Shown here: one piece after another, positions 1 to 13,175 of the stretch
How the letters are laid out: the number at the start of each line of letters is the position of its first letter
How positions within the stretch are numbered: position 1 is the stretch's first letter
Assembly (NCBI GenBank): GCA_037951165.1
Contig: JBBDHG010000014.1
Span: 21,167,501-21,231,500, forward strand
DNA: 64,000 nt
Direction: 5' to 3'
Origin: Lophius americanus
Taxonomy: Eukaryota > Chordata > Actinopteri > Lophiiformes > Lophiidae
Notes under the pieces: model-generated
Database searches by the model: none
Seen by the model: only the letters and a program-made list of their open reading frames with translations
Told to the model about the DNA's origin: nothing
Translations under genes and position numbers: made by a program

Positions 1-424
1 GTTCTCTGCTACAAGAGATTGGTCTGTAATAAACCCATTTATCTCACAAAGACAAGTAAGACTCCTCCAGTTAATTCCTTTTCTTCAAACGATTGGAAGA
101 CATGCTTTTTCCTCATCACACAGAAAGATGCTGTATGTTGCTTAAATATAAAAGAAAAAAAAAATTAAATTGAGCAAACAACATTTTTTTGATGCTCTCA
201 AAACTAACGATTTGAACGACTAAAAAGCTAGAGGCATCCATTAAGATGCAATAAGTTAAGCATTAACCCGTGTCTCCTCATTGTTGCAGTCATCTTAGGA
301 ACTGGAACTTGAGCAAACTTATGCTTGTCTTCTTCTTCTTCCTTTGGCGGTTCCTTCTACGGGATGTCACAGTGAATCATCTGATTCCATCTTGTCCTGT
401 TCTCTGCATATTCCTCTGTCACAC
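1..424. other. No gene recognised
   Basis: AT-rich sequence without a convincing exon, RNA gene or repeat. A frame from 270 onward runs into the SINE that follows and has no protein-like features. Confidence 0.5.
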
Positions 425-690
425 CAACCAACTGCATGGGGCTGGCTTTATCTCAGGGAGTAGAGAAGTCGTCGTACCTAACCGGGAGACCGGGGTTCAA
501 GCCCATCCTCTGAGGCAACATGCTGTGGGTCCTTGAGTCAGACCCTGAAACCTCAGCTCCTTGGTTGCTTCACAGGGGCCGCCCGCTGCTCCCTCAGGGA
601 TGGGTTAAATGCACGGATAAATTTCATAACATTGAACTGTATGTATGTACTGTGTACCTTTTGATAATTAAAGGAAAGATTATATTATTA
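425..690 (+). mobile_element. tRNA-derived SINE, near full length
   Basis: A degenerate pol III A-box-like segment (ggctttatctcagggagtag, about 441-460) is followed by a good B box (GGTTCAAGCC at 494-503). The body resembles a common percomorph SINE: 'gggtccttgagtcagaccctgaa', then 'gctgctccctcagggatggg', and an A/T-rich tail ending near 690. The same body recurs 5'-truncated at about 1405-1565 and in reverse at 14237-14437, which supports a mobile family rather than a tRNA gene. Confidence 0.8.
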
Positions 691-1404
691 TTATGTCCTC
701 TTTGACCACGTCCAGAAACCTCCTCTTCGATCTATTGCTTTTTTCTCCTGCCCGGCTCCATCTCCAGCATCATTTTTAGAATATAACCACTATTCCTTGA
801 TTTAACGTGTCCAAACCATGTCAAGCTGGCCTCTCTTAGTGTGGGGGCGTTCAAACTGACAGTGCTGCTCAATTACCCATTTTTTATTGGAGCAGAATAC
901 ACTTTGAACAGTTCATGGTCCAAAAGTGACCCACATTGCATGTACTGCAAAAGAACATTAACAAAAGGTGTCACACAACTGGCTGTCAAACCAGAAACAA
1001 AATTGATGCCACTTAAGTTTATAACTTGTTATGTGGCATAGCCCAGATAATTGATATAAATGGGAAAAACAACTGAAAAACGACTCCCAAAGGCGCAACT
1101 TTGTGACAAATATGGATGCACGATGATGTCAAAGTTGCATGAATTCTGATCCGATGGTTCAGACTGTGGTCGCCTTGCAAAACATTGGAACCCAAATCGG
1201 AATTAGAAAGGGTCAGATTCAGTGTGGTTTGTGTAATAAATCAGATCTGGGCCACATTTATCCCGCATTGTGAAAGTAGTCCTTATCTCCAAGATGTCAA
1301 ACCAGGGCCTCTGAGGTGTTGGTTTCTAATCCTGATCATCCTCATAAAAGAACGATCTTCAACAATGCCACCTTCAGCTCTGCTGCTACTCTCACTTGGG
1401 ATTT

Positions 1405-1565
1405 ACTTGTCGAAGGGTCCTTGATTAAGACCCAGCTCCCCGGGCGCTTCAAAGGGGCTGCCCACTGCTCCCTCAACGAGGAGTAGTGAAGTAGAGAAGT
1501 TTCACTATGTTATACTCTGTAAGGCTATATTTGATCAATAAAGGATATCTCTTCTTCTTCTCTTA
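1405..1565 (+). mobile_element. 5'-truncated SINE, same family as at 425
   Basis: Only the body and tail are present: 'gggtccttgattaagaccca', 'gctgcccactgctccctcaa' and a tail with 'tcaataaaggatatctcttc'. The tRNA-like head with A and B boxes is missing, as expected for incomplete reverse transcription. Confidence 0.7.
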
Positions 1566-2179
1566 GAGCCGTCCTACTGCCCTTACAACAAGAAATGTGA
1601 CATCTAACAAAGAACCCATGTCATAAAGATGTAGAAGCTGGGTATTAACAGTGACTAACGGGCAATGAAGAAAATAAAGCAGAAGACATAAAAAAGAATG
1701 AAACCTGCAGCAAAAAATGAATCTGCTTAAGTGTGTATATGACAGGAAGGCATGGGGAAAATGGCAGAAAATGTGAGATTGTTATATATATAGATTGAGG
1801 CGATGTGTCTCATTAGACGAGACAAGGTATGAACGTTGAAAGAACGTTACCACTGACCGTCTCAAAGGGGATTTCTTGTATGGGTATGTGTTGACTGAAT
1901 GCTTGTTTAGTCTTCTCTGGTTTTCGGCGCCATCGTTAATGTTTCAACAGAAGCCTCTCTGTTGTTGTGATAGAATCATTTTTTTTGCTGCCTCAGAGTC
2001 GTCTGCCCAATGAGTCCTGGCACTGAGCACAGTAAAAAGAAATTGAAAACAATATCTTATTTAAAGACACTGCATTTGAATTTGTGTTATTTATACTATT
2101 AATATCAGAATGTGCTGATGTCTATGTTTTTGACTGTGTGTAGTGACAGTGTTTGTTCTTACCAGTAGATGCTATAGAT

Positions 2180-2944
2180 CAGGGGTGTCAAACTTCATCT
2201 CAGAGGGGGCCAAAATAAAGATAGAGATCACATCAAGGGCTGAACCGCACTGAAATTGTCCATTTTTATTCTGAGCTATTATGATGATTTCTTCTTATTT
2301 TATTTATTCATTTTATAGAATTCTGAAAAAACCAAGGGAATGGAAAAGACTCAAATTCCAGATAAAATTCAAAATAGATCAGCATAACGATTTTCTTTTT
2401 GTATCCCTCTCTATAAGGAGATTTTCATAAAATCATTTCAAAGGAAAAATTTTTCTTCACAAATATCAATAACAGCCAGAAGAATATATCTTCAAAGTAC
2501 AAATTACTCTAAAATCAATCGATTATCAATTAACAATGTAAACACAAAGGAACCATGACTAACTTGTGGTACATGGCTAGGCTGACTATGCTGTTTTACT
2601 CTTCTGCTGGAGGACTTGAACGCATGTCCTATTTAATGATATTTGTTAATACGCGTAAGCGATTTACTAATACGTTTATTACGTAACGTTTTCTAATAAA
2701 AAAATAATCGTCATTGAGATGCTCTGTAGCAACTCTCCTAAGGATTAGCCTGAAGCTTATTACAGCGACGGGACAAACGCTGATATCTGACAAGATAAGA
2801 GCGGGGAGGAGAGATGGTGCTGGAGCTCTTGATTTACGTGCCGGCTATCGCAGTGCATTCTGGGATTTGATATTTTCTCGCAGGCCGGAAATAATTGTTT
2901 TGTGGGCCGGATGTGGCCCGCAGGACTTCGTTTTGAAACCCTTG
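2180..2944. mobile_element. Non-autonomous hAT-type DNA transposon
   Basis: The left end reads caggggtgtcaaactt. The right end reads ttttgaaacccttg, an imperfect inverted match. The subterminal motif gggccggatgtggcccgcag is typical of this fish hAT group. Flanking 8-bp sequences ctatagat (2172-2179) and ctactgat (2945-2952) agree at six of eight positions and fit a decayed 8-bp hAT target-site duplication. No transposase reading frame remains in the 765 bp, so the element would depend on an autonomous relative. Confidence 0.8.
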
Positions 2945-3064
2945 CTACTGATCCTCATACTGTGGCTCGTGTTTTGGCGTTCTTCCAGTTTCTTTTATTA
3001 ACATTTTAGTATTTACAACTGATTATCTTATTAGTTCACATAATTAACAGCAGCTACTTTTTCT

Positions 3065-3250
3065 TTATCGCAGGGATTTTTTCAAGCTTGAGTTGAAGAG
3101 AGGCTTCCATGATCCTGCCAAATGTTCCAACATAGAAGATATGTTGACATGAGATCTGGACTTTATCTGAGACCTAAAGTTGTACTTTTGTGCGATGACA
3201 ATAAAGGAATTCTATTCTGTTCTATTCTATTCTGTTCTATTCTATTCTAA
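3065..3250 (+). mobile_element. LINE- or SINE-like 3' end with (TTCTA/TTCTG)n tail
   Basis: The segment ends 'tgcgatgacaataaaggaa' followed by a pentanucleotide run of ttcta and ttctg units at 3210-3249. This ending is typical of fish non-LTR elements. The copy at 6165-6350 arose from the 3.1-kb duplication, not a second insertion. The exact family is not certain. Confidence 0.55.
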
Positions 3251-5456
3251 ATGTCAAAATGTAAATGTATAAAGCTCAAGACACTTGATGTGGATCTAGA
3301 TAAAGGGTAGATCAATCACTTTTTCTCACAAAAGAAGAAGACACAAAAAAAATCCAAGTTGTCATTACATTTCACACTGACGCAGTGGGATAGTTCCACA
3401 TTCATCTTTATTTTCTAATTTCGAGTGTAGTGTGATTTTCTTGATTGGACACAAAACACACTTAGTTGTAATTGTTGCGGATATTTACTGGACTTCCTCT
3501 AAAAAAATCAACAAATGAACTAATTCTTAGAAGTCAAATGTCAATTCGGAAATCCTTGAGCCCGGCATTTGATTAGGAATCTATTTTCTAACTTAACTGA
3601 CACGCAAAGAACAACCTAGGATATCCAACCCTGAATCCATTTGATACAGGCATATCACACTCTTTGACAAGGGTGCAGCAGAACTCTGAATCGAACTTAT
3701 GTTAAGCATGAAGGATAAATACTTCATTTATTTCGAGGGTAAGCTACACCACTGTCTTCACCTTTAAGAACACAGAGAAAAGCCCTCCTAAACCCTCGTA
3801 AGCCCTTTCTTCCTTAAGCTGTTCTGTCTTATCAACCAACAGCAGAATTTAAACACGTAGTGAAAGAGATATTTTTCAAAAGGTGTTTTGGATTTGCATG
3901 CTGGTATGACAACTGAAATCCATTTTAGCAGTTTATAATCTGTGAGGTTCTGGGTTAATCTTTCCCTGACCGCAGGCACAATGTTTTGAGAAGGCTTCCA
4001 TGTATAGCAGATTAATTATGCTAAATGAGTCCATACTATGTGTCAAATATCTTACTAGGCATAATATACAGTTCACCAATTTACAGTTGACATTTCAGCA
4101 CAATTGTATGGGGATTATGAAATTAGAGTTATTCAATTATGTATTTACATCCTGACATAGCCTCAACACTGATACTGATATTTGGGATTTTAAGTTGTGA
4201 TAACAGTATTTTGGCCAACGGGAAAGTGTTTCAAAGTGATAAGAACTTAATAGAGACCCTTTATTGGAGAGTCTATAAGTGTTCACACTGGGAAAATCTT
4301 GGGGGTCTTTTTTAGCAGTAAAAACCTCTTATTGGCCAACTACCTTTCTATTTCTAAAGCCCTTGCCAATAACGAGAGTAGGGAAGGGGCATTAAAACAA
4401 TATGTAGCTTAAAAGACTTATAGGATCTGAAGGACCAAACTGACACCTTTCAAATAAAGCTCTTCCAATGGACGTAGGGAAAAATGAATGGACCTTGGCT
4501 TTATCACTGTTAATCCTTTTAAAATATCTCAATAGACATTAAGCTGCATCTCCTTCAACTAATGTTGTCTTGTTTAATTTGATCAGGAGAGACTGAAGAT
4601 AAGATGAATGTTTACTACAACAGATGGTACGTTTTTGTCCATTAGAAAGTCTCAGGTGCAGAGACTTAATGGGCAGATTGTAATCAATGGGTAGACGCCC
4701 TGAGCAGCAGTAAAGTATATCCCCAATTTGGATCTGGATACTGGTGGTGGTGGATGACGACTGCTGAAACTGAAAGAATGATGAAGTTGATGGATCTATG
4801 AGGATTAGGCAGAGATAGTTAGGCAGTCAGAAGGAATGCAAACCAACAACATAAAATAACTAGATGGAGAGGGTTGTATTTAAAAAGACAGCAGCTGATG
4901 ATGATAGGATAACCATGAAGGTGTGTCACAATGACTAGATAGAAGTGGCTACTTGAGGAGCAAAACTGATTCCAACCGATCCCCAACGGTTAATTGAAAC
5001 TGAGCATATGTGAAGTGTGAGAATTATAAAATAGTATGAGTAGTAACGGTGGCCCGAGAGTGCAATGGGATAGTCCTTCTGACGTAACTTTCGCTTGATC
5101 TTAACATGTATCTACATTGTTTTCTTTGCATTGAAATTGTTGTAGATACTTATTTATTTATTTTTATCATACCATCATATGTTTTTTTAGGCAATGTGAT
5201 TCAATCAGGCACAAAACTGTTAAAGCAAGAATGATGCCCTCTGAGTCATAAGTTTATGAGTCATATATGAAAACGTTATTATCTTTCTAAATTGTCCCTT
5301 CTCTCTTCCCTTCTCTAGACAAAATTTTGTCTAATCATGACCCTAAATCAGAGCTACATACTTAATTTGTATGACAAATTTGAAAATCTCTGACTTAGGA
5401 CACGAATGTCCCCAAATCTAGAATATTTTGCTAATGTGGATGGATCAAAACATGTT

Positions 5457-5491
5457 CAGACTTGAGGAACATGTTTTGTTCCTCAAGTCTG
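5457..5491. other. Perfect hairpin, 14-bp arms
   Basis: Arm cagacttgaggaac (5457-5470) pairs perfectly with gttcctcaagtctg (5478-5491) across a 7-nt loop. The duplicated partner lies at 8557-8591. Confidence 0.9.
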
Positions 5492-5994
5492 AGGAAAGTC
5501 CTTTGGGGGCCACAGTCTATGTATGAAATTTAATTGATTCTGTTCTGTTTTCAGGAGACTTTGTTTGACCATAATCCTACCAAAGCTGTTACTGAACAAT
5601 GGACAAGGGTAGCACCATATGCCTCCTTTAACGGGGACATAAGGAGCTTGCATGGGAGAAGCCTGTTTTAGCTGTGATTGGGATTTGTACTGGTAATAAT
5701 ATAACAATTGTATTGTCATAAATGGAGGCAATATCTTCCACTCTTCAAAATTGGTAATAGGACTGCTCATGCACAAATAGTGTGTCTCCCAAATGTTTTT
5801 CTAAAGTGTGCAATAGACGAGGAGAGACATGATTATCATCAAAGAATTGAGTTAACAGCGTTCAGAGCGTTGCATTTGGTTGCTTGTATGAAAATTTGAA
5901 AAATCTTATCTTTAGAAAGATACAAAACTGTACAATGTAAGTTGGTTCTTGGTTGTTAGTATTTGCGCCCCCAAAAATGAATCAACAAAAATCT

Positions 5995-8900
5995 TTGTTT
6001 TGTGGGCCGGATGTGGCCCGCAGGACTTCGTTTTGAAACCCTTGCTACTGATCCTCATACTGTGGCTCGTGTTTTGGCGTTCTTCCAGTTTCTTTTATTA
6101 ACATTTTAGTATTTACAACTGATTATCTTATTAGTTCACATAATTAACAGCAGCTACTTTTTCTTTATCGCAGGGATTTTTTCAAGCTTGAGTTGAAGAG
6201 AGGCTTCCATGATCCTGCCAAATGTTCCAACATAGAAGATATGTTGACATGAGATCTGGACTTTATCTGAGACCTAAAGTTGTACTTTTGTGCGATGACA
6301 ATAAAGGAATTCTATTCTGTTCTATTCTATTCTGTTCTATTCTATTCTAAATGTCAAAATGTAAATGTATAAAGCTCAAGACACTTGATGTGGATCTAGA
6401 TAAAGGGTAGATCAATCACTTTTTCTCACAAAAGAAGAAGACACAAAAAAAATCCAAGTTGTCATTACATTTCACACTGACGCAGTGGGATAGTTCCACA
6501 TTCATCTTTATTTTCTAATTTCGAGTGTAGTGTGATTTTCTTGATTGGACACAAAACACACTTAGTTGTAATTGTTGCGGATATTTACTGGACTTCCTCT
6601 AAAAAAATCAACAAATGAACTAATTCTTAGAAGTCAAATGTCAATTCGGAAATCCTTGAGCCCGGCATTTGATTAGGAATCTATTTTCTAACTTAACTGA
6701 CACGCAAAGAACAACCTAGGATATCCAACCCTGAATCCATTTGATACAGGCATATCACACTCTTTGACAAGGGTGCAGCAGAACTCTGAATCGAACTTAT
6801 GTTAAGCATGAAGGATAAATACTTCATTTATTTCGAGGGTAAGCTACACCACTGTCTTCACCTTTAAGAACACAGAGAAAAGCCCTCCTAAACCCTCGTA
6901 AGCCCTTTCTTCCTTAAGCTGTTCTGTCTTATCAACCAACAGCAGAATTTAAACACGTAGTGAAAGAGATATTTTTCAAAAGGTGTTTTGGATTTGCATG
7001 CTGGTATGACAACTGAAATCCATTTTAGCAGTTTATAATCTGTGAGGTTCTGGGTTAATCTTTCCCTGACCGCAGGCACAATGTTTTGAGAAGGCTTCCA
7101 TGTATAGCAGATTAATTATGCTAAATGAGTCCATACTATGTGTCAAATATCTTACTAGGCATAATATACAGTTCACCAATTTACAGTTGACATTTCAGCA
7201 CAATTGTATGGGGATTATGAAATTAGAGTTATTCAATTATGTATTTACATCCTGACATAGCCTCAACACTGATACTGATATTTGGGATTTTAAGTTGTGA
7301 TAACAGTATTTTGGCCAACGGGAAAGTGTTTCAAAGTGATAAGAACTTAATAGAGACCCTTTATTGGAGAGTCTATAAGTGTTCACACTGGGAAAATCTT
7401 GGGGGTCTTTTTTAGCAGTAAAAACCTCTTATTGGCCAACTACCTTTCTATTTCTAAATCCCTTGCCAATAACGAGAGTAGGGAAGGGGCATTAAAACAA
7501 TATGTAGCTTAAATGACTTATAGGATCTGAAGGACCAAACTGACACCTTTCAAATAAAGCTCTTCCAATGGACGTAGGGAAAAATGAATGGACCTTGGCT
7601 TTATCACTGTTAATCCTTTTAAAATATCTCAATAGACATTAAGCTGCATCTCCTTCAACTAATGTTGTCTTGTTTAATTTGATCAGGAGAGACTGAAGAT
7701 AAGATGAATGTTTACTACAACAGATGGTACGTTTTTGTCCATTAGAAAGTCTCAGGTGCAGAGACTTAATGGGCAGATTGTAATGAATGGGTAGACGCCC
7801 TGAGCAGCAGTAAAGTATATCCCCAATTTGGATCTGGATACTGGTGGTGGTGGATGACGACTGCTGAAACTGAAAGAATGATGAAGTTGATGGATCTATG
7901 AGGATTAGGCAGAGATAGTTAGGCAGTCAGAAGGAATGCAAACCAACAACATAAAATAACTAGATGGAGAGAGTTGTATTTAAAAAGACAGCAGCTGATG
8001 ATGATAGGATAACCATGAAGGTGTGTCACAATGACTAGATAGAAGTGGCTACTTGAGGAGCAAAACTGATTCCAACCGATCCCCAACGGTTAATTGAAAC
8101 TGAGCATATGTGAAGTGTGAGAATTATAAAATAGTATGAGTAGTAACGGTGGCCCGAGAGTGCAATGGGATAGTCCTTCTGACGTAACTTTCGCTTGATC
8201 TTAACATGTATCTACATTGTTTTCTTTGCATTGAAATTGTTGTAGATACTTATTTATTTATTTTTATCATACCATCATATGTTTTTTTAGGCAATGTGAT
8301 TCAATCAGGCACAAAACTGTTAAAGCAAGAATGATGCCCTCTGAGTCATAAGTTTATGAGTCATATATGAAAACGTTATTATCTTTCTAAATTTTCCCTT
8401 CTCTCTTCCCTTCTCTAGACAAAATTTTGTCTAATCATGACCCTAAATCAGAGCTACATACTTAATTTGTATGACAAATTTGAAGATCTCTGACTTAGGA
8501 CACGAATGTCCCCAAATCTAGAATATTTTGCTAATGTGGATGGATCAAAACATGTTCAGACTTGAGGAACATGTTTTGTTCCTCAAGTCTGAGGAAAGTC
8601 CTTTGGGGGCCACAGTCTATGTATGAAATTTAATTGATTCTGTTCTGTTTTCAGGAGACTTTGTTTGACCATAATCCTACCAAAGCTGTTACTGAACAAT
8701 GGACAAGGGTAGCACCATATGCCTCCTTTAACGGGGACATAAGGAGTTTGCATGGGAGAAGCCTGTTTTAGCTGTGATTGGGATTTGTACTGGTAATAAT
8801 ATAACAATTGTATTGTCATAAATGGAGGCAATATCTTCCACTCTTCAAAATTGGTAATAGGACTGCTCATGCACAAATAGTGTGTCTCCCAAATGTTTTT

Positions 8901-9094
8901 CTAAAGTGTGCAATAGACGAGGAGAGACATGATTATCATCAAAGAATTGAGTTAACAGCGTTCAGAGCGTTGCATTTGGTTGCTTGTATGAAAATTTGAA
9001 AAATCTTATCTTTAGAAAGATACAAAACTGTACAATGTAAGTTGGTTCTTGGTTGTTAGTATTTGCGCCCCCAAAAATGAATCAACAAAAATCT
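5995..9094. repeat. Tandem duplication, copy 2 (3100 bp)
   Basis: Copy 2 abuts copy 1 directly. I found seven substitutions and no length change between them (4359/7459, 4414/7514, 4685/7785, 4872/7972, 5294/8394, 5385/8485, 5647/8747), about 0.2 percent divergence. The first 50 bp (5995-6044) are a detached right end of the hAT element, which shows that the duplication followed that insertion. The junction shares only a few T residues. Confidence 0.95.
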
Positions 9095-12000
9095 TTTCAA
9101 ATTAGTGACCTATTTACAGAACCGTGAAAAAACGAAAGAAATAAAAAATCATTTTTCCACTTATGAAAGATTTGACTAACTCTCTCAGTGAAAACATGCT
9201 AAATCAGAGAATGGAAAGCCACATTTGAGTAATTACTCCAAATCAGACATATATATTAAAAATCTCTCGGAAGCTGCTCAGCCAAAATGACACTTAATTT
9301 ATAAATCACCTTTCAAACAGTTTTTGTGCCTTTTATAGCACTGCACAAGTTGTTAATGTGACAAAGAAAATAAAGGATGCAGCAGATGTAGAGACTAAAT
9401 CACATTGTTTAAAGCCTAAAAAATGAATAAATAAATAATTTGAATAATATAAAGTTCTGAGCTCTTGCAATGGGGAGCTCAAAGTAACGGACTCAAGCAC
9501 AGACATAAAGAATTTTAAATTCCAAATAGATAATTTCAGTAAGATTAGATCCTTCTTTTGTTATCTAACAATAAAACAAGACAAAGCACAAAAAATTACA
9601 TATCTTACATATCTTTCATCACACCTAAAAGCAATTATCTCACTTTAGTTTGACCGTAATTATGGTCTCCATGATCTTGAAAACCTAGCCTTGGATTGGA
9701 ATACATTTTTTTCAGTCTGGATCCACTCTAAAAGTAATGGTTTCTATCTGAGTAAATGCGTTTCACGCCGCACCAAATAGTCAGTGGTTTGATCCTCATT
9801 CACTGCATTCTACTTCAGGAAAAATGAATCCCAATTTTCACAAAAAGTGTTACATTATACTGTGAGTGCTTGTACAAAGAATCACTCGTGATAACCAGCT
9901 GGTGCCTGGCATTTTTCTCCACTCAATGTATGACTGTCTTTATGAATCGGTGAATGTTACTTTTTGTGCTGTGCTCTCAGTCGGACTAGAAAAGCAACAT
10001 ATTGATCAACCATAACATAATAATCCCTGACAGATGAAGTGAATAATACTGCTTATCTTGTTACAATGTCACCTGTCAATCGGTGGAATATATCAGGTAA
10101 CAAGTTAACATTTTGTCCTCAAAATTGATATGTGGGAAGCAAGAAAAAGAAAAAGTAGAAGGATACGAGCAATTTTGATAAGATCTAAATTGTGATGATT
10201 AGAATGACTCGGTCAGGGCATTTCCAGAATTGCTGGTCTTGATGGGTTTTCCCTGACCTGTAGTAGTCTATACCTAGCAGAGACTATGGCACCAGTAAAA
10301 GGTTCATGGACTGCCCAATGGGGCTCAATGACTAGCCCATGTTGTCCAATCCCAAAAAAGAGCTTCTGTAGCACAAATTGCTAAAAAAAAAAGTGAATGC
10401 TGGTTCTGATGGAAATGTGTCAGAACACTTAAGGCATCAAAGAGCTGTTATGACGGGGGGGGGGGGCAGGTACGTGCACAATATTACAGTTGCTACTTAT
10501 ATCTTCCTAACTACTACATGGTCAACCTTTCTACCAAGTTTCATCAAAGTTGTTATATATTAGAAAGTGATGAGAAAAAGCATCTTCATGTTATAGAAAG
10601 TGAAACTAAATTCCTGGATCCAGCCCTCCATCCAGATCCACTCCTTATGTAATGGGTTCTTCTTTCTAATTCACCCAACTCTCTCGCTGCCTCTCATTAA
10701 AATCCACCAAGTTGTATTTTTGTAACTCGGTTCAGTAACAGACAGACAGCAGGAACGCGGGGGTGAAACTCTGACAATACGGAATGTGGGACTAGGCAAC
10801 AAAGCCAACCCATGAAAATTCAGATGAGATGACAACTGAAAGAGAGGCAGCACGTGAGCTAAATACCCATGAGATTCATCATTGATGGGGGAAACTAACA
10901 AAGTCAGGAAATGACAAGCAAAACAAAACCCATGTGGAAAGAAATTAGAAAATAAAACAGGAACTGACAACAAAAAACCTCAAAACATGACAGCCAGCAC
11001 AATGAACCTAAACTCTTGCAAAGGGTTCATGTCTCCCTCTTTTCTGCAGCTTAGATCTTTTCATACTCCATAACGTTTGTGGAGCATGTTTCTGTTTTTA
11101 CTCTGGCTTGTTTAGTACTTTAATTTTAAGAAGACTGTGCTTCTACATTGCATTGCCCATTATAGTGCAACCTCAATATTCCTGCTAATTAAGATTTAGG
11201 TAATTGTTGTCCCTTGTTGAGTCTTTTGTCACCACAATGTAAGTGAACTGCATTGATTTTATTTTCTCATTTCTTTTTAATTCCGTGAGCATTGTGCCAG
11301 TGTAACTGGACCGCTCCTCTGCCACCCAGATCATCAAACATTTAAAAGTATTTTTCCTCATACACTGAGATGGGTTTAGACATTAAACAGAGCATTTCGA
11401 TTAGTCTTCATACTTAAGGTATGCAAAAGAAACCACATCTACACACTATGCAGTCATACAAAAGTAATCCAATAATCAGCATCTGCAGATGTAATACAAA
11501 TCGTCCTGCTATCAAGAGCAGTGGCAGCATTCTATTCTTCAGAATAGGTAAGACAGCTTGCTGTCAACGGTGATGCAGCTTTTCCGAACTGCATTATATC
11601 ATAAGATGAAGCCCGTCCCAACAGAATCTTGGGTAATCCTTTGTTCTCTTGCAGTGGAAGTGGTAAATGTAGTGTCCCAAAAGAGTGAGCTCTTCAGCAG
11701 AGCCCTGTTCATTACATTGCTACTGTGCAGGGAGCTGTCTGGAAAATGGCTTTATAATGGCTCTTTGCTTCCACTGTGATCTCTCTGCCCATTTCTCTGA
11801 ATGCTTCATGGTGCAAAGAACCATGTGACACATTGCTACCATTAGCTCAACGATAATATAATAAAAAGCTTTTAGCTGTGGAAACCCTTGGTAAAGGCAT
11901 CTTTTCATATATTCAATCTTTATCTCAATCAATCATATCTTCAGGGCAGGACGAGTACGAATATTAATATATTCCATTACTGTATTCTCAAATCTAATTT

Positions 12001-12237
12001 TTATTCTGGAAAAGTAAGAGAGATTTTCCGCATAGTTACACAAGCTTAAAAATTGCCTTTGCCTATAGTGTCACCGACTTACCATAAAGTCACTGACCTT
12101 TAGATGACCCTTTTCTGTTAAGCAATTGATGTAATAATCAGCCAGGTGATTATTTCTATCTATACATGAAACTTTGTGTGTGTATGTATGAGTACTGCAT
12201 GATAAAACCTGAAAGTTTAAGAATACAAAATAATGGA

Positions 12238-12240
<3 letters not shown>
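9095..12240. other. Gene-free AT-rich stretch
   Basis: No recognisable exon, RNA gene or complete transposon. There is a G homopolymer run at about 10456-10466. A minus-strand frame at 10671-10973 is low complexity and has no domain I can name; it may belong to an unidentified old repeat. Confidence 0.5.

Positions 12241-12290
<50 letters not shown>
12241..12290. repeat. (TA)n microsatellite
   Basis: About 25 uninterrupted TA units that directly adjoin the decayed Tc1-like fragment. Confidence 0.95.
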
Positions 12291-12294
<4 letters not shown>

Positions 12295-12299
12295 CTATG

Positions 12300-12597
12300 G
12301 ATGTTTTTAGGAGGTTGCTTTGGCATGTGGGGCTCAAACACTCCTGGGTAAAATTATGAGTTGTTGTGACGAAATTCACTGGAGTTGGATCAGTCTCTGA
12401 TTTCAGTTTTTCACCTTGATTTTTGGTGTAATTTAGAATTCAGCCCTAAATTGCTGAATGATTTGGATTTCCATTGATTGGTTTGTTTGAAACAGTTTAT
12501 GGAATGAATATCGAGAAAAGTTTTCAATTTTGAATCTTTCTTTAATCGAGATTAGGACTGTAATTTGAATGGTCCATAATTTTTTTAGAGCAGTGAC
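12300..12597 (+). mobile_element. Tc1-like transposon fragment (end region)
   Basis: This is the reverse complement of the end region of the copy near 32.64-32.86 kb. Shared stretches include ggagttggatcagtctctga and cctaaattgctgaatgattt. It ends with 'tttttttagagcagtg', a degraded Tc1 terminus. No transposase coding part remains. Confidence 0.7.
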
Positions 12598-13077
12598 TAT
12601 ATCATAATTTTAATCCAAAATCTTTGCTGTCATCTCTGACAGCAACGTTATATCCCAGAAAACCGCGGGTAGTGCGCTCCGATAGCGTACGTACGCGAGA
12701 GATGCAGCAAGAGCGCGAAGGAGATGGAGAGAGAGGCAGAGCTTCACAAGCAGATATGTTAAAATAAGTGTCAAAGGCAAGTCATTTGCATAAATCACCT
12801 CTGGTTCATCAATGCACTAGTTAGAGGGTGGAGGAGAGTGTTCCTCAACTTGAACTGGAAATTAATTCACTCGGTCATTCATTAATTTTCTGTAACCACT
12901 CATACTGGACATTCATTGAGTCTTTCCTATCATTCTGTGATGTTTGTTAAAAGGGACGGTTACTGCCGACTGACCAGCTTGGGGTCATAGAAGTTGGAAT
13001 TTATGGTCAAATATCAATTTATATTTTGGACAATTTGCATATTGGTGGCAATTGAATGAACTTGGCTAGGGGCGGCA

Positions 13078-13175
13078 CTGGTTGTATAAGCAATCCCCTT
13101 GATTGAACTCCTCAAATTAAAAGTAAAGTTATGTCTGAAACAGTATTTGTTGAATAAAAAAAGTTCCAAATAATG
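13078..13175 (-). repeat. Family A repeat fragment
   Basis: The plus strand reads 'caatccccttgattgaactc' and 'aagttatgtctgaaacag', the reverse complement of the family A block that also occurs at 25200-25260. Confidence 0.6.

Larger units (their letters stand above)
2895..5994. repeat. Tandem duplication, copy 1 (3100 bp)
   Basis: This block is repeated directly at an exact offset of 3100 bp. It begins inside the right end of the hAT element at 2180-2944 and includes a LINE-like 3' tail and a perfect hairpin. Small open frames inside it (such as 3788-3979 minus and 5483-5776 minus) occur in both copies but show no recognisable domain, so I do not call them genes. Confidence 0.95.

Noticed and set aside
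425..510. A genuine tRNA gene.
   Set aside because: The A box is degenerate, no cloverleaf closes, and the body and tail are those of a SINE family found elsewhere in the window.
3788..3979. Small minus-strand frame repeated at 6888-7079 as a duplicated gene.
   Set aside because: Identity is explained by the segmental duplication; the frame has no domain, splice context or coding bias.
12071..12379. Frames rich in Tyr-Ile repeats, also near 25000 and 32400, as proteins.
   Set aside because: They are translations of (TA)n microsatellites.
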